From Gottschalkiaceae bacterium SANA (lineage in GTDB: Bacteria > Bacillota > Clostridia > Tissierellales > GPF-1): DNA of 64,000 nucleotides. Under the pieces are notes generated by a model. It was not told where the DNA came from. It ran no database searches and saw nothing but the letters and a program-made list of their open reading frames with translations. A program made the position numbers and the translations under genes. The stretch is from NCBI GenBank assembly GCA_036323355.1, contig AP028876.1, positions 3,348,001-3,412,000 on the forward strand, given 5' to 3'. Below are positions 1-7,053 of the stretch, in pieces (position 1 is the stretch's first letter; every line of letters begins with the position of its first letter).

Positions 1-4
1 CCAT
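1..4 (-). other. Start codon of a following gene cut by the window edge
   Basis: On the minus strand an ATG lies at the very edge, preceded 6 bases upstream by a strong GGAGG Shine-Dalgarno that begins just after the murI stop. This shows that murI is followed closely by another gene in the same direction. Nothing of its product is visible. Confidence 0.5.
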
Positions 5-13
5 CAGATCCTC

Positions 14-820
14 CTAATAATTCTCAATGCTGATTTTTTTCACGTGAATCATAGGAAGCGAGACAATGCGACTTCCTGTTTCCCGAAATTTTTCTGGATC
101 ATCGCTTACAAAAAAACGATACTCCGCTGCATCCGTGCGATCTGCCAAAAGTCCCTGTGACGCTAGTTGCGCCTGGACGGCCAAAGCCGTCTCTTTCGCC
201 GGGTTGACCAATCGAACCTCTTTGCCCATCACCCTTCGAAGGGTTGTCTCCAGAATCGGATAATGGGTACACCCCATAACCATGGTGTCCACCTTTGCCG
301 CCTTCATCTCAGTCAAATATTTTTCCGCTGTTAGCCGAGCAATCTCCGTATCCTGCCAGCCTTCTTCCACAATTTGAACAAAGAGTGGGCAAGGGATTGA
401 TTCGATTTCCGCTTCAGGCAGCATGCGTCGAATCGCTTCTTGATAAGCCCCAGAACGGACAGTACCCGTCGTTCCAATCACGCCAATCTTCCCCTTCTCG
501 CTTTCTCGAACAGCGCCCTTGGCTCCTGGCTCCACAACCCCGACCATAGGAATGTCAAATAAGTCCGCAACCTCTGGTACCGCCAGTGCGCTGGCCGTAT
601 TGCAAGCGACAACAATCGCTTTGACGTGATGTCTCATTAAAAATCGAATATTTTGTTTGGAATATTTGATGATGGTTTCTTTCGACTTGGTCCCATAGGG
701 AATCCGAGCTGTGTCTCCAAAGTAAATCAAATTTTCCTTTGGCAACACCTTTCTCAACTCCTTAACTACGGTCAATCCACCAAATCCAGAATCAAAAATT
801 CCGATCGCTTGGTTATTCAT
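14..820 (-). CDS. murI: Glutamate racemase
   Basis: This cytoplasmic cofactor-independent enzyme converts L-glutamate to D-glutamate for peptidoglycan. The 268-residue length is normal for the family. The N-terminal GIFDSGFGGL motif (Asp10, Ser11) and the two catalytic cysteines, in VACNTAS (Cys73) and MGCTHYP (Cys184), are all present, so the enzyme should be active. The start ATG overlaps the stop of the upstream GntR gene by four bases (ATGA), so the two are probably translationally coupled in an ispE-gntR-murI transcript. Confidence 0.97.
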   Translation of the reverse strand: MNNQAIGIFDSGFGGLTVVKELRKVLPKENLIYFGDTARIPYGTKSKETIIKYSKQNIRFLMRHHVKAIVVACNTASALAVPEVADLFDIPMVGVVEPGAKGAVRESEKGKIGVIGTTGTVRSGAYQEAIRRMLPEAEIESIPCPLFVQIVEEGWQDTEIARLTAEKYLTEMKAAKVDTMVMGCTHYPILETTLRRVMGKEVRLVNPAKETALAVQAQLASQGLLADRTDAAEYRFFVSDDPEKFRETGSRIVSLPMIHVKKISIENY

Positions 821-1494
821 TCTTCATTCCTCATTTTTTTATATTGTCTTGCGCCCTCTAAAATCAATGACTTTACGGATTTCATATGGCTGATCATGGC
901 TCTTCTCGTCTCGTTAGGATCTCCCTTGATAAAAGCATTTAATATTCTCGTATGTTCCTCCGGTAAAGATGGCGCTTCAGCCGCATCATTTAAATAAACC
1001 ATACGAAATCGGTTCACCTGTTCCGACAAGTCTTCCAATATCTGAATTAATTGTTGATTTCTAGATGCCTGCCGAATAATCCGATGAAACTCCACATCTT
1101 TTTTCATTGCTTCTTTCATCTGATTGTTATCCATATAGGAGATAAAGGCTTGCAAACAAATTGCAAGGGCTTCTTGCTCCTCTTTTGAAATCCGAGTCGC
1201 GGCCAATTCCGCTGCTTTCCCTTCAAGGCACCCACGAATTTCCAAAATATTCTCCGTATCTTCCAAAGAAATTTCAGCAACATATACCCCTCTCCGAGGG
1301 CTAATGGTTACCAGACCAGCTTTCTCCAATTTTCGAATCGCTTCGCGCACTGGTGTGCGACTAACCCCCAAGGACTCAGCCAGCTGAACTTCCATCAATC
1401 GCTCGCCAGGACGCAATTCGCCCGATTGAATAGCCGACCGAATATTCTCAAATACAACTTCCCTGAGCGGCTGATATTGTTCAATTTTCAACAT
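817..1494 (-). CDS. GntR-family transcriptional regulator, FadR/FCD type
   Basis: The 225-residue protein has an N-terminal winged helix-turn-helix (LAESLGVSRTPVREAIRKLEKAGLV at about 39-63, summarised by SRTPVREA) and an all-helical C-terminal half typical of the FCD ligand-binding domain of FadR-type regulators. Such proteins usually sense small organic acids or sugar acids through a metal site. The ATG is preceded by GGAGAG. It overlaps the ispE end by 14 bases and the murI start by 4 bases. Its targets cannot be read from this window. Confidence 0.9.
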   Translation of the reverse strand: MLKIEQYQPLREVVFENIRSAIQSGELRPGERLMEVQLAESLGVSRTPVREAIRKLEKAGLVTISPRRGVYVAEISLEDTENILEIRGCLEGKAAELAATRISKEEQEALAICLQAFISYMDNNQMKEAMKKDVEFHRIIRQASRNQQLIQILEDLSEQVNRFRMVYLNDAAEAPSLPEEHTRILNAFIKGDPNETRRAMISHMKSVKSLILEGARQYKKMRNEE

Positions 1495-2359
1495 GAAAAT
1501 CTCTCCTTCTCGCAGTTTTTGACCGAATTACAACTGGATATTGCTCTTTTAATTCTTCAAACGCGCGATCCCGCTGATCCTCTGTCTTATAAATTCCAAA
1601 TACTGTCGGTCCGCTTCCGCTCATCATGGCAAAAACAGCGCCAGCTTCCATTAATTCTTCTTCAATTTTTTGAATCTCCGGGTACCACTGCACCGTAACC
1701 TCACGAAGACGATTTCCAGCCGTTTGTCGCATGGTTTCAAAATCCTGGTCTTGCCAGGCTTGAATCGCCTGATCTGTTTTTGGATGAAGAATGGTTCGAT
1801 TCGCATCCAAGGCTTCAAAAACCTCTTTCGTTGATACATGAATGCCTGGATTAATCAAAAGAATCGGCAGACTCGGCTGATCTGTAATTCGTCTCAGCCT
1901 TTCTCCAATTCCCTTGGCCCTCGCTGTTCCACCAAAAATACAAAATGGAACATCGGCACCGATTGTTAAGCCAATTCGAATTAATTGCTGCAGGCTAAGA
2001 TTCAGCTCCCACAATTCATTCAATCCTTTCAAGACAGCTGCTGCATCAGCACTTCCGCCGCCAAGACCAGCACCATGAGGAATTCGCTTTTCCAAATGAA
2101 TAGCGACGCCCCTTTCCTCTTTACAATATGGCAATAAGGCTTTTGCCGCGCGAACGGCGATATTTTCATCATTAACCGGAAGCTCCGGAATATTACACGC
2201 TAACTGGATCCCCTTGTCTCGATACTCCAAGTGAATATAATCCGCAAGTTCAACCTCTTGCATGATCATATCCATTTCATGATAACCATTTGGCAGTTGT
2301 TTCACAACATCGAGCGACAGATTGATCTTTGCGGGTGCTGCGATTCGTATACTTCGCAT
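1481..2359 (-). CDS. ispE: 4-diphosphocytidyl-2-C-methyl-D-erythritol kinase
   Basis: IspE phosphorylates CDP-methylerythritol in the MEP pathway of isoprenoid synthesis. The 292-residue protein has the GHMP-kinase N-terminus (APAKINLSLDV, residues 8-18), the ATP-binding glycine-rich loop PHGAGLGGGSADAAA near residue 95, and a C-terminal MSGSGPTVFG motif. A GGAGG site precedes the ATG. In B. subtilis ispE follows veg and sspF. Here veg is nearby but is separated by an inserted, oppositely oriented lysine-transporter gene. Confidence 0.96.
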   Translation of the reverse strand: MRSIRIAAPAKINLSLDVVKQLPNGYHEMDMIMQEVELADYIHLEYRDKGIQLACNIPELPVNDENIAVRAAKALLPYCKEERGVAIHLEKRIPHGAGLGGGSADAAAVLKGLNELWELNLSLQQLIRIGLTIGADVPFCIFGGTARAKGIGERLRRITDQPSLPILLINPGIHVSTKEVFEALDANRTILHPKTDQAIQAWQDQDFETMRQTAGNRLREVTVQWYPEIQKIEEELMEAGAVFAMMSGSGPTVFGIYKTEDQRDRAFEELKEQYPVVIRSKTARRRDFHVEN

Positions 2360-2503
2360 TTTATCCCTCCTATTACTCCACGTACCATTGTAATCGGAAA
2401 CGCCTAATCAAGCAACCAAATTTCCATTTCCTCTTGACGAAGTATAAAAACCATGGTATCGTATACACTAAATCCATATTAGCAACACCTCATCTCTGCG
2501 GAG

Positions 2504-2682
2504 TTGAGGTAGAGGTCGCAATTCTCATCAGTATCCCTTTCGAGGTCGGAAGCCTGTGAAAAAGGGAAAAAGGGTGAATTGCCGAAGTGAAAAACTTCCA
2601 CAGTTTTTTTGCTGGGGCTGTATTTAAAAAATGCAGAACTGTCATCAACACACGCTCGCGTGTTGATGGGGAGCTATCTCAA
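2504..2682 (+). promoter_or_regulatory. Lysine riboswitch (L-box) upstream of a NhaC-type transporter
   Basis: The stretch carries the L-box core in order: TTGAGGTAGAGGTCGCA at the 5' side, AGTA, GAAAAAGGG, GTGAATTGCCGAAG, then TGCTGGGGCTGTATTT, and AATGCAG-ACTGTCA, followed by a 9-bp P5 hairpin (2643-2668) and GGAGCTATCTC. The 5' TTGAGGTAG (2504-2512) pairs over nine bases with CTATCTCAA (2674-2682) to form P1. The order matches the known lysC leader of B. subtilis closely. An intrinsic terminator follows at 2716-2743, so control is probably by premature termination when lysine is abundant. Confidence 0.93.
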
Positions 2683-2715
2683 GGAGCGGACTGAGGACTT
2701 ATTTACGTATTTTTA

Positions 2716-2743
2716 CGTCCAACGTTTCGTTGGGCGTTTTTTT
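2716..2743 (+). terminator. Riboswitch-controlled intrinsic terminator
   Basis: A nine-bp stem CGTCCAACG / CGTTGGGCG with a three-base loop is followed by seven T. It lies between the lysine aptamer and the transporter Shine-Dalgarno. The P1 strand TCAAGGAG (2677-2684) can instead pair with CTCCTTGA at 2750-2757, on the far side of the terminator. That alternative pairing is an inference. Confidence 0.85.
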
Positions 2744-2791
2744 GTCGCTCTCCTTGAATATGGGTATTATCATTTACAGGAGGTAACAAAA

Positions 2792-4330
2792 ATGGAATTT
2801 GGTTGGCTATCCATCCTGCCGCCTTTGGTGGCAATCGCACTCGCTTTTTTAACACACGAAGTTATTTTATCACTTTTTATTGCAATCTTTACAGGTACCT
2901 TGATCTTAACGGGTTTTCACCCGATTGAGGCCTTCACATCTGTATTCGACACCCATATCTTGGGCGCTCTATACAGTGAGTGGAATCTTGCAATCCTCGT
3001 TTTCTGTCTTTCCATCGGTGGATTAATCGGCATTCTTTCAAAAAATGGTGGTACCAGCGGAATCGCTGACGCCGTATCCGGCCGAGCAAAAAATGCAAAG
3101 TCATCTTTATTTTCAACCATGCTAATGGGTGTATTAATCTTTTTTGATGATTATGCAAATTCTCTCATCGTAGGTAACACCATGCGTCCCATTACAGATC
3201 GTATGAAGGTTTCCCGAGAGAAACTGGCTTACATCGTTGATGCAACTGCCGCTCCTGTTTCTTCCATCGCCTTGGTTTCAACCTGGGTCGGCATGGAACT
3301 TGGATTAATTCGAGACGGAATTGCAGAGATCGGATTGGAAATGGGCGCCTATGAATTGTTTTTGCAGACCATTCCATATCGATTTTATTCCATTTTGAGT
3401 CTGGCCTTTGTCTTCTTTATGATTTACCTGGCCAAGGATTTCGGACCCATGTGGAAAGCAGAACGTCGTGTTTATCTCACTGGAAAAGTACATGATGACG
3501 ATGCGCGACCTTTAATGAGCGACATCAATGAATTTGAAGGGCCTAAGGAAAAGCGCCGATGGATCAATGCCGTACTTCCCATTGTCGTTGTCATCGGAAT
3601 CACCCTTTTCGGCCTCTATGTCAATGGCGGTGGACTTGAAGGAAAAACCATTCAAGAAGCCTTTGGCGATGCAGATGCCAGTGTAGTCCTACTTTGGGCA
3701 TCCTTTAGTGGAATTGCCATCGCAGGTGTAATGAGCCTCGCTCAACGCCTATTAACACTAAAAGAAGTTACTGACGCCTTTGTGGATGGATTAAAATCCA
3801 TGACTGTTGCCTGCATCATTCTGGTTCTGGCTTGGACCCTTGGCGGTATCAATAGCCAATTGGGCACACAAACCTTTTTGGTTGAAAAAGCAACTGGTGT
3901 AATCGCACCTCAATTGATTCCAACGATCTTATTTATTCTTTCTGCACTTGTGGCCTTCTCTACCGGCACCAGCTGGGGTACAAACTCCATTGTTATGCCG
4001 ATCGCCATTCCCTTAAGCTTTGCCATGGGTGGCGCACCCCTTTTGGTTCCAGCTGTAGGATCCGTTTTAACAGGTGCCGTATTGGGCGATCACTGTTCGC
4101 CGGTATCCGATACAACGATTATGTCTTCCATGGCCAGTGCCTGTGACCATATGGCTCATGTGCAAACACAATTGCCTTACGCCTTAACCGTTGGCAGCGT
4201 TGCTATCCTCGTTGGATTCATTCCATCTGGATTTGGCATGTCTCCTTGGATCTCCCTAGTGCTAGGCACAGTTGCCTTGTTCTTCATCTTAAAGATCTTC
4301 GGAAAGTCTGTCGATCTAGGCGATCATTAA
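2792..4330 (+). CDS. lysW: NhaC-family transporter, probable lysine transporter LysW
   Basis: The 512-residue polytopic membrane protein belongs to the NhaC Na+/H+ antiporter superfamily, with family-like stretches such as SSIALVSTWVGMELG and GTSWGTNSIVMPIAIPL. NhaC-type proteins under an L-box are known as the predicted lysine transporter LysW, so import of lysine is a better guess than simple sodium/proton exchange. The reading frame is open further upstream into the riboswitch, but the ATG at 2792 has the only good site (AGGAGGTAA), so that start was chosen. A strong terminator follows, so it is monocistronic. Confidence 0.88.
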   Translation: MEFGWLSILPPLVAIALAFLTHEVILSLFIAIFTGTLILTGFHPIEAFTSVFDTHILGALYSEWNLAILVFCLSIGGLIGILSKNGGTSGIADAVSGRAKNAKSSLFSTMLMGVLIFFDDYANSLIVGNTMRPITDRMKVSREKLAYIVDATAAPVSSIALVSTWVGMELGLIRDGIAEIGLEMGAYELFLQTIPYRFYSILSLAFVFFMIYLAKDFGPMWKAERRVYLTGKVHDDDARPLMSDINEFEGPKEKRRWINAVLPIVVVIGITLFGLYVNGGGLEGKTIQEAFGDADASVVLLWASFSGIAIAGVMSLAQRLLTLKEVTDAFVDGLKSMTVACIILVLAWTLGGINSQLGTQTFLVEKATGVIAPQLIPTILFILSALVAFSTGTSWGTNSIVMPIAIPLSFAMGGAPLLVPAVGSVLTGAVLGDHCSPVSDTTIMSSMASACDHMAHVQTQLPYALTVGSVAILVGFIPSGFGMSPWISLVLGTVALFFILKIFGKSVDLGDH

Positions 4331-4364
4331 TTTTCCATTCAATTCAATCTGATTTTTAGAAAAG

Positions 4365-4390
4365 CGCGGCAAAATTTGTCGCGTTTTTTT
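4365..4390 (+). terminator. Terminator of the lysW transcript
   Basis: Stem CGCGGCA / TGTCGCG with a five-base loop is followed by seven T, 35 bases after the lysW stop codon. Confidence 0.85.
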
Positions 4391-4403
4391 GCGCTTATTA
4401 TTA

Positions 4404-4459
4404 GATAAAAAAAGCCCAGACAGCAGTCTGGACATAGGAAAAGCGCAGAATCTGCGCTT
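4404..4459 (-). terminator. Terminator region of veg
   Basis: Read on the minus strand, a perfect hairpin (AAGCGCAGA / TCTGCGCTT, 4441-4459) is followed by a second one, CCAGAC-TGCT-GTCTGG, and a seven-T run (4407-4413). The second hairpin looks like the true terminator. It faces the lysW terminator from the other strand. Confidence 0.8.
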
Positions 4460-4482
4460 ATTGTGAAATCGATTGATAGCAA

Positions 4483-4722
4483 TTAAACAAATTCAATTAC
4501 TACATCTTCTGTCAATACATCAGAGTACATGTAGGTTACTTGGTGTTCATAAGATCCTCGGTCCTCTTTCACACGGACCATAAACACACATGGGTAAGTC
4601 GATTCGAGAACGCCTTCTTGAAGAACGATTCGTTTGCGACCTTTATTGGCGCTAATTTGTACCTTATTGCCTACATGTCCTTCCAAATGCTGTCGAATAT
4701 CTGTGATGTTACTCTTTCCCAT
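4483..4722 (-). CDS. veg: Veg family protein
   Basis: This 79-residue protein matches the Veg family, small highly expressed proteins of Firmicutes linked in B. subtilis to biofilm gene control. Conserved features are the N-terminal DIRQHLEGHVGNKV, a KGRKRI patch, and TYPCVFMV followed by Y-Y-D-x-LTE near the end. Upstream in-frame GTG and ATG codons at 4731 and 4728 are possible, but the ATG at 4722 (MGKSNI) best matches family length and sits six bases from an AGGTG site. Veg lies next to ispE in B. subtilis too. Confidence 0.9.
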   Translation of the reverse strand: MGKSNITDIRQHLEGHVGNKVQISANKGRKRIVLQEGVLESTYPCVFMVRVKEDRGSYEHQVTYMYSDVLTEDVVIEFV

Positions 4723-4754
4723 TTGCATCACCTACTTTCACTCGGAATATAAAC

Positions 4755-4783
4755 ATTATATCATAATTTTCCGAAATTTTAAA
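4755..4783 (-). promoter_or_regulatory. Probable sigma-A promoter of veg
   Basis: A perfect -10 TATAAT (4755-4760) has a weak TTTAAA -35 placed 17 bases upstream. The -10 lies about 30 bases before the veg start. The -10 is clear and the -35 is not. Confidence 0.55.
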
Positions 4784-4865
4784 GGGCCGTAAGGAATTGT
4801 AAGGGTCTTTTTCGGGCATTTCGTGTAAATTTTTTGTAAATTAAAGAGCTTTCCAATTGGAAAGC

Positions 4866-5798
4866 TCAAAACATCTTCCGTTTTGATAGTAAAATATAAA
4901 CAAAAATAGCCAAAAATAAGGACATCAACAAAATCATCCAGGGTGCATTGGCATCCAACATCCAAGGAAGAGGCACATTCATACCAAAAAAGCTATAAAT
5001 CATGGTTGGAATTGACAAGACAATGGTGATTGATGTCAAAGTTTTCATAACCATGTTTAGATTATTGGAAATGACCGATGCAAAGGCATCCATCATACCT
5101 GAAAGGATATTGCTGTAAATTGTTGCCATCTCTATAGCCTGTTTGTTCTCAATGATAACGTCCTCGAGAAGGTCTTCGTCTTCTGGATAAAAACGAATCG
5201 CATTCATCTTTAAGAGCTTCTCCAAAACGACTTCATTGCCTTTTAATGATGTAGAAAAATACACCAATGATTTCTCAAGATCTAAAAGCTGAATCAGTTC
5301 CGAATTTTTCATGGAACGATGAAGCTTGTTTTCTGTCTCGCTAGATTTCTTGTCAATTTTTTTCAAATAATACAAATACCTTGCCGCTACGCGGTAGAGC
5401 ATCTGCAAAACAAATCGATTGCGCTTAAAGGTAAAGAAGTTCTTCACGCGACCTTCAATAAACATCTGAATGGCTGATGTTTCCCGCAAGCTTACCGTGA
5501 TCACATCTTTTCCTTTTAGAATAATGCCGAGAGGAATCGTATCATAAACCATTCCAGTTTCATCCTCATCTTCATAGGGAACATCGACGAGGATAAATAC
5601 CTCTTCGTTCTCCACTTCAATACGAGAACTTTCTTCATCATCCAGTGGTCCTCTGAGAAAATCAAAATCGGCGCCTGTAAACTGATGAACCAATTGGAGT
5701 TCTTTCATTGTGGGATTGGTAATGTTGATCCACACCTTCTCTTCATAGGTTTCCAATTCAAGCAATTGACCTTCTACAGTTTTGTAAAAGTTTACCAT
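4866..5798 (-). CDS. corA: CorA-like magnesium/divalent cation transporter
   Basis: The 310-residue protein has a large acidic N-terminal cytoplasmic domain and two C-terminal transmembrane helices with the signature GMN (YSFFGMNVPLP) at the end of the first, as in the CorA family of pentameric Mg2+/Co2+ channels. An acidic stretch (DDEESSRIEVENEE) lies in the cytoplasmic domain. The start at 5798 has GAGGTGAG seven bases upstream. A longer in-frame reading to 5843 lacks such a site and overlaps a leader ORF. A hairpin (4846-4867) overlaps the stop codon and may help terminate. Confidence 0.93.
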   Translation of the reverse strand: MVNFYKTVEGQLLELETYEEKVWINITNPTMKELQLVHQFTGADFDFLRGPLDDEESSRIEVENEEVFILVDVPYEDEDETGMVYDTIPLGIILKGKDVITVSLRETSAIQMFIEGRVKNFFTFKRNRFVLQMLYRVAARYLYYLKKIDKKSSETENKLHRSMKNSELIQLLDLEKSLVYFSTSLKGNEVVLEKLLKMNAIRFYPEDEDLLEDVIIENKQAIEMATIYSNILSGMMDAFASVISNNLNMVMKTLTSITIVLSIPTMIYSFFGMNVPLPWMLDANAPWMILLMSLFLAIFVYILLSKRKMF

Positions 5799-5962
5799 TT
5801 TTCTCACCTCGCTATTCAATTCCAACCCTAGGCTGGAATTCACGAAGCATGTCGTTCATCCACAGCAATCATTGGGCGGTTGTTAAGTTATTCTTCCGGG
5901 CTAAACTCGGTCCCTCGTCCATGGACTTATGACACTCCTTTCAAAATTTACTTAGCTCCCTT
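5799..5962 (-). promoter_or_regulatory. Leader region of corA with short ORFs, unassigned
   Basis: About 160 bases separate corA from the divergent recX start region. On the minus strand the leader contains a 15-codon ORF (5812-5859, MNDMLREFQPRVGIE) whose TAG lies immediately before the corA Shine-Dalgarno, with a five-bp hairpin (TTCCA / TGGAA) inside it. Two more tiny overlapping ORFs lie upstream. No match to the M-box magnesium riboswitch was recognised. A leader-peptide control like that of mgtA or corA in enterobacteria is possible but unproven. Confidence 0.35.
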
Positions 5963-6029
5963 CTATGTTATGGGATTTGAATGATTTTTGCAAGTTTTTT
6001 GATATACTAGATAGGGGGAGGAATCAACA

Positions 6030-6512
6030 ATGGAAGAAAGCAAAGCATGCATGCAAACCGCCCTGCGGTCTCTAACGAGAAAAATGAGCAGCGAGAAAGA
6101 AATGATCGAAAAACTACAGAAAAAAAACTACTCGGTGGAATCGATCAACCTTACCATGAGCAAATTAAAACAACTCCGATACCTAGATGATACTCGACTA
6201 ATTGATGCACTTTGCGAGGAATATTTCGCCTTCAAAAAATATGGACCCATCCGAGTCAAACAAGTACTTTTCAAGAAAAAATTTGATAGCCATTTAATCG
6301 ACGAAACCATGCTTAATCACGATGATCCCCAAAGGGATCAGGAACACGCCCTCTATTGGGGCCAAAAAAGGATGCAGCGTCTGACTCAAAAAGAACGTCC
6401 TGCACAGGTTCGGAGCTTGCAGCAACATCTATACACAAAAGGCTTTCGACCCGATACCATTCGAAAAGTAGTACAAGTATTAATTTTTGATCGGCAGCAT
6501 GATTTTGAATAG
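6030..6512 (+). CDS. recX: Regulatory protein RecX
   Basis: RecX proteins bind RecA filaments and inhibit them. The 160-residue protein is built of repeated three-helix units. The pattern is seen in SSEKEMIEKLQKKNYS, LDDTRLIDALCEEYFAFKKYGPIRVKQVLFKKKF and the C-terminal LQQHLYTKGFRPDTIRKVV. The start is preceded by GGGGGAGG. RecA is not in this window. The gene stands alone between corA and csoR and ends at a shared bidirectional terminator. Confidence 0.88.
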   Translation: MEESKACMQTALRSLTRKMSSEKEMIEKLQKKNYSVESINLTMSKLKQLRYLDDTRLIDALCEEYFAFKKYGPIRVKQVLFKKKFDSHLIDETMLNHDDPQRDQEHALYWGQKRMQRLTQKERPAQVRSLQQHLYTKGFRPDTIRKVVQVLIFDRQHDFE

Positions 6513-6521
6513 CGAGAAAAA

Positions 6522-6546
6522 AAAGCGCGGGAAGTTCCCGCGCTTT
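6522..6546. terminator. Bidirectional terminator between recX and csoR
   Basis: A 12-bp inverted repeat (AAAGCGCGGGAA / TTCCCGCGCTTT) is flanked by eight A on the left, giving a T-run for the minus-strand csoR transcript. It also follows the recX stop by 10 bases. Confidence 0.8.
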
Positions 6547-6826
6547 ATCTTGCTCTTTTGAACAAGAGCAAAACCTCTTCAATTTTTTCTTCGACCTGAT
6601 CGTTGTTTAAAATAGCATCTTTCACGCAGTGATGAATATGCTGATCTAAAATTTCTAAATCTGCCTTCTTCATTAGGGCTTGGACTGCTAAGATCTGATT
6701 CGAAATATCCACGCAATACCTGCCATCTTCCAACATCCGAATAATTCCATCCAATTGGCCGCGCGCGGTCTTCAACATCTGCATAGCTTTTTTCCGTTCC
6801 GCATTCATTTCAACAATGGGTTCCAT
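6545..6826 (-). CDS. csoR: CsoR-family copper-sensing repressor
   Basis: The 93-residue all-helical protein belongs to the CsoR/RcnR family. It has the Cys38-His63-Cys67 triad (YCVDIS ... DQHIHHC) expected for Cu(I)-binding CsoR; persulfide-sensing CstR members lack the histidine. Cu(I) binding releases DNA and turns on copper export. It is the last gene of a copA-copZ-csoR operon, its ATG overlapping the copZ stop by one base (TAATG). Candidate operators occur upstream of copA and at three other promoters in the window. Confidence 0.93.
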   Translation of the reverse strand: MEPIVEMNAERKKAMQMLKTARGQLDGIIRMLEDGRYCVDISNQILAVQALMKKADLEILDQHIHHCVKDAILNNDQVEEKIEEVLLLFKRAR

Positions 6827-7038
6827 TAGTCCACTTCCACTTCTACCACATCATAGCCTGCTTCGTAAATCGCCTCTTTAATTGCTTCCTCTGACAAATT
6901 TGAACCGGTTACTTCAACAGCTTTCGACTCCAAGCGAATCTGAACGCCCTCTACACCCTCAACAGCGAACAATGCTTGCGATGCCGCCATCACACAATGC
7001 TGGCAGGACATACCTTCTACTTTTAACTTCATCTTCAT
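6826..7038 (-). CDS. copZ: Copper chaperone CopZ (HMA domain protein)
   Basis: The 70-residue protein is a single heavy-metal-associated domain with the Cu(I)-binding motif GMSCQHC (cysteines 12 and 15). It carries Cu(I) in the cytoplasm to CopA and CsoR. It lies between copA (15-base gap, with a GGAGAG site) and csoR, so the three are one operon. The C-terminus is acidic, as often seen in chaperones that dock onto the ATPase. Confidence 0.94.
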   Translation of the reverse strand: MKMKLKVEGMSCQHCVMAASQALFAVEGVEGVQIRLESKAVEVTGSNLSEEAIKEAIYEAGYDVVEVEVD

Positions 7039-7053
7039 TTTTTTCTCTCCTCA

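Noticed and set aside
2609-2791. N-terminal extension of the NhaC-type protein
   Set aside because: It would run through the lysine aptamer and terminator; the ATG at 2792 has the only good Shine-Dalgarno.
5799-5962. M-box or yybP-type metal riboswitch upstream of corA
   Set aside because: None of the conserved M-box or Mn-riboswitch core words were found; only short hairpins and small ORFs are seen.
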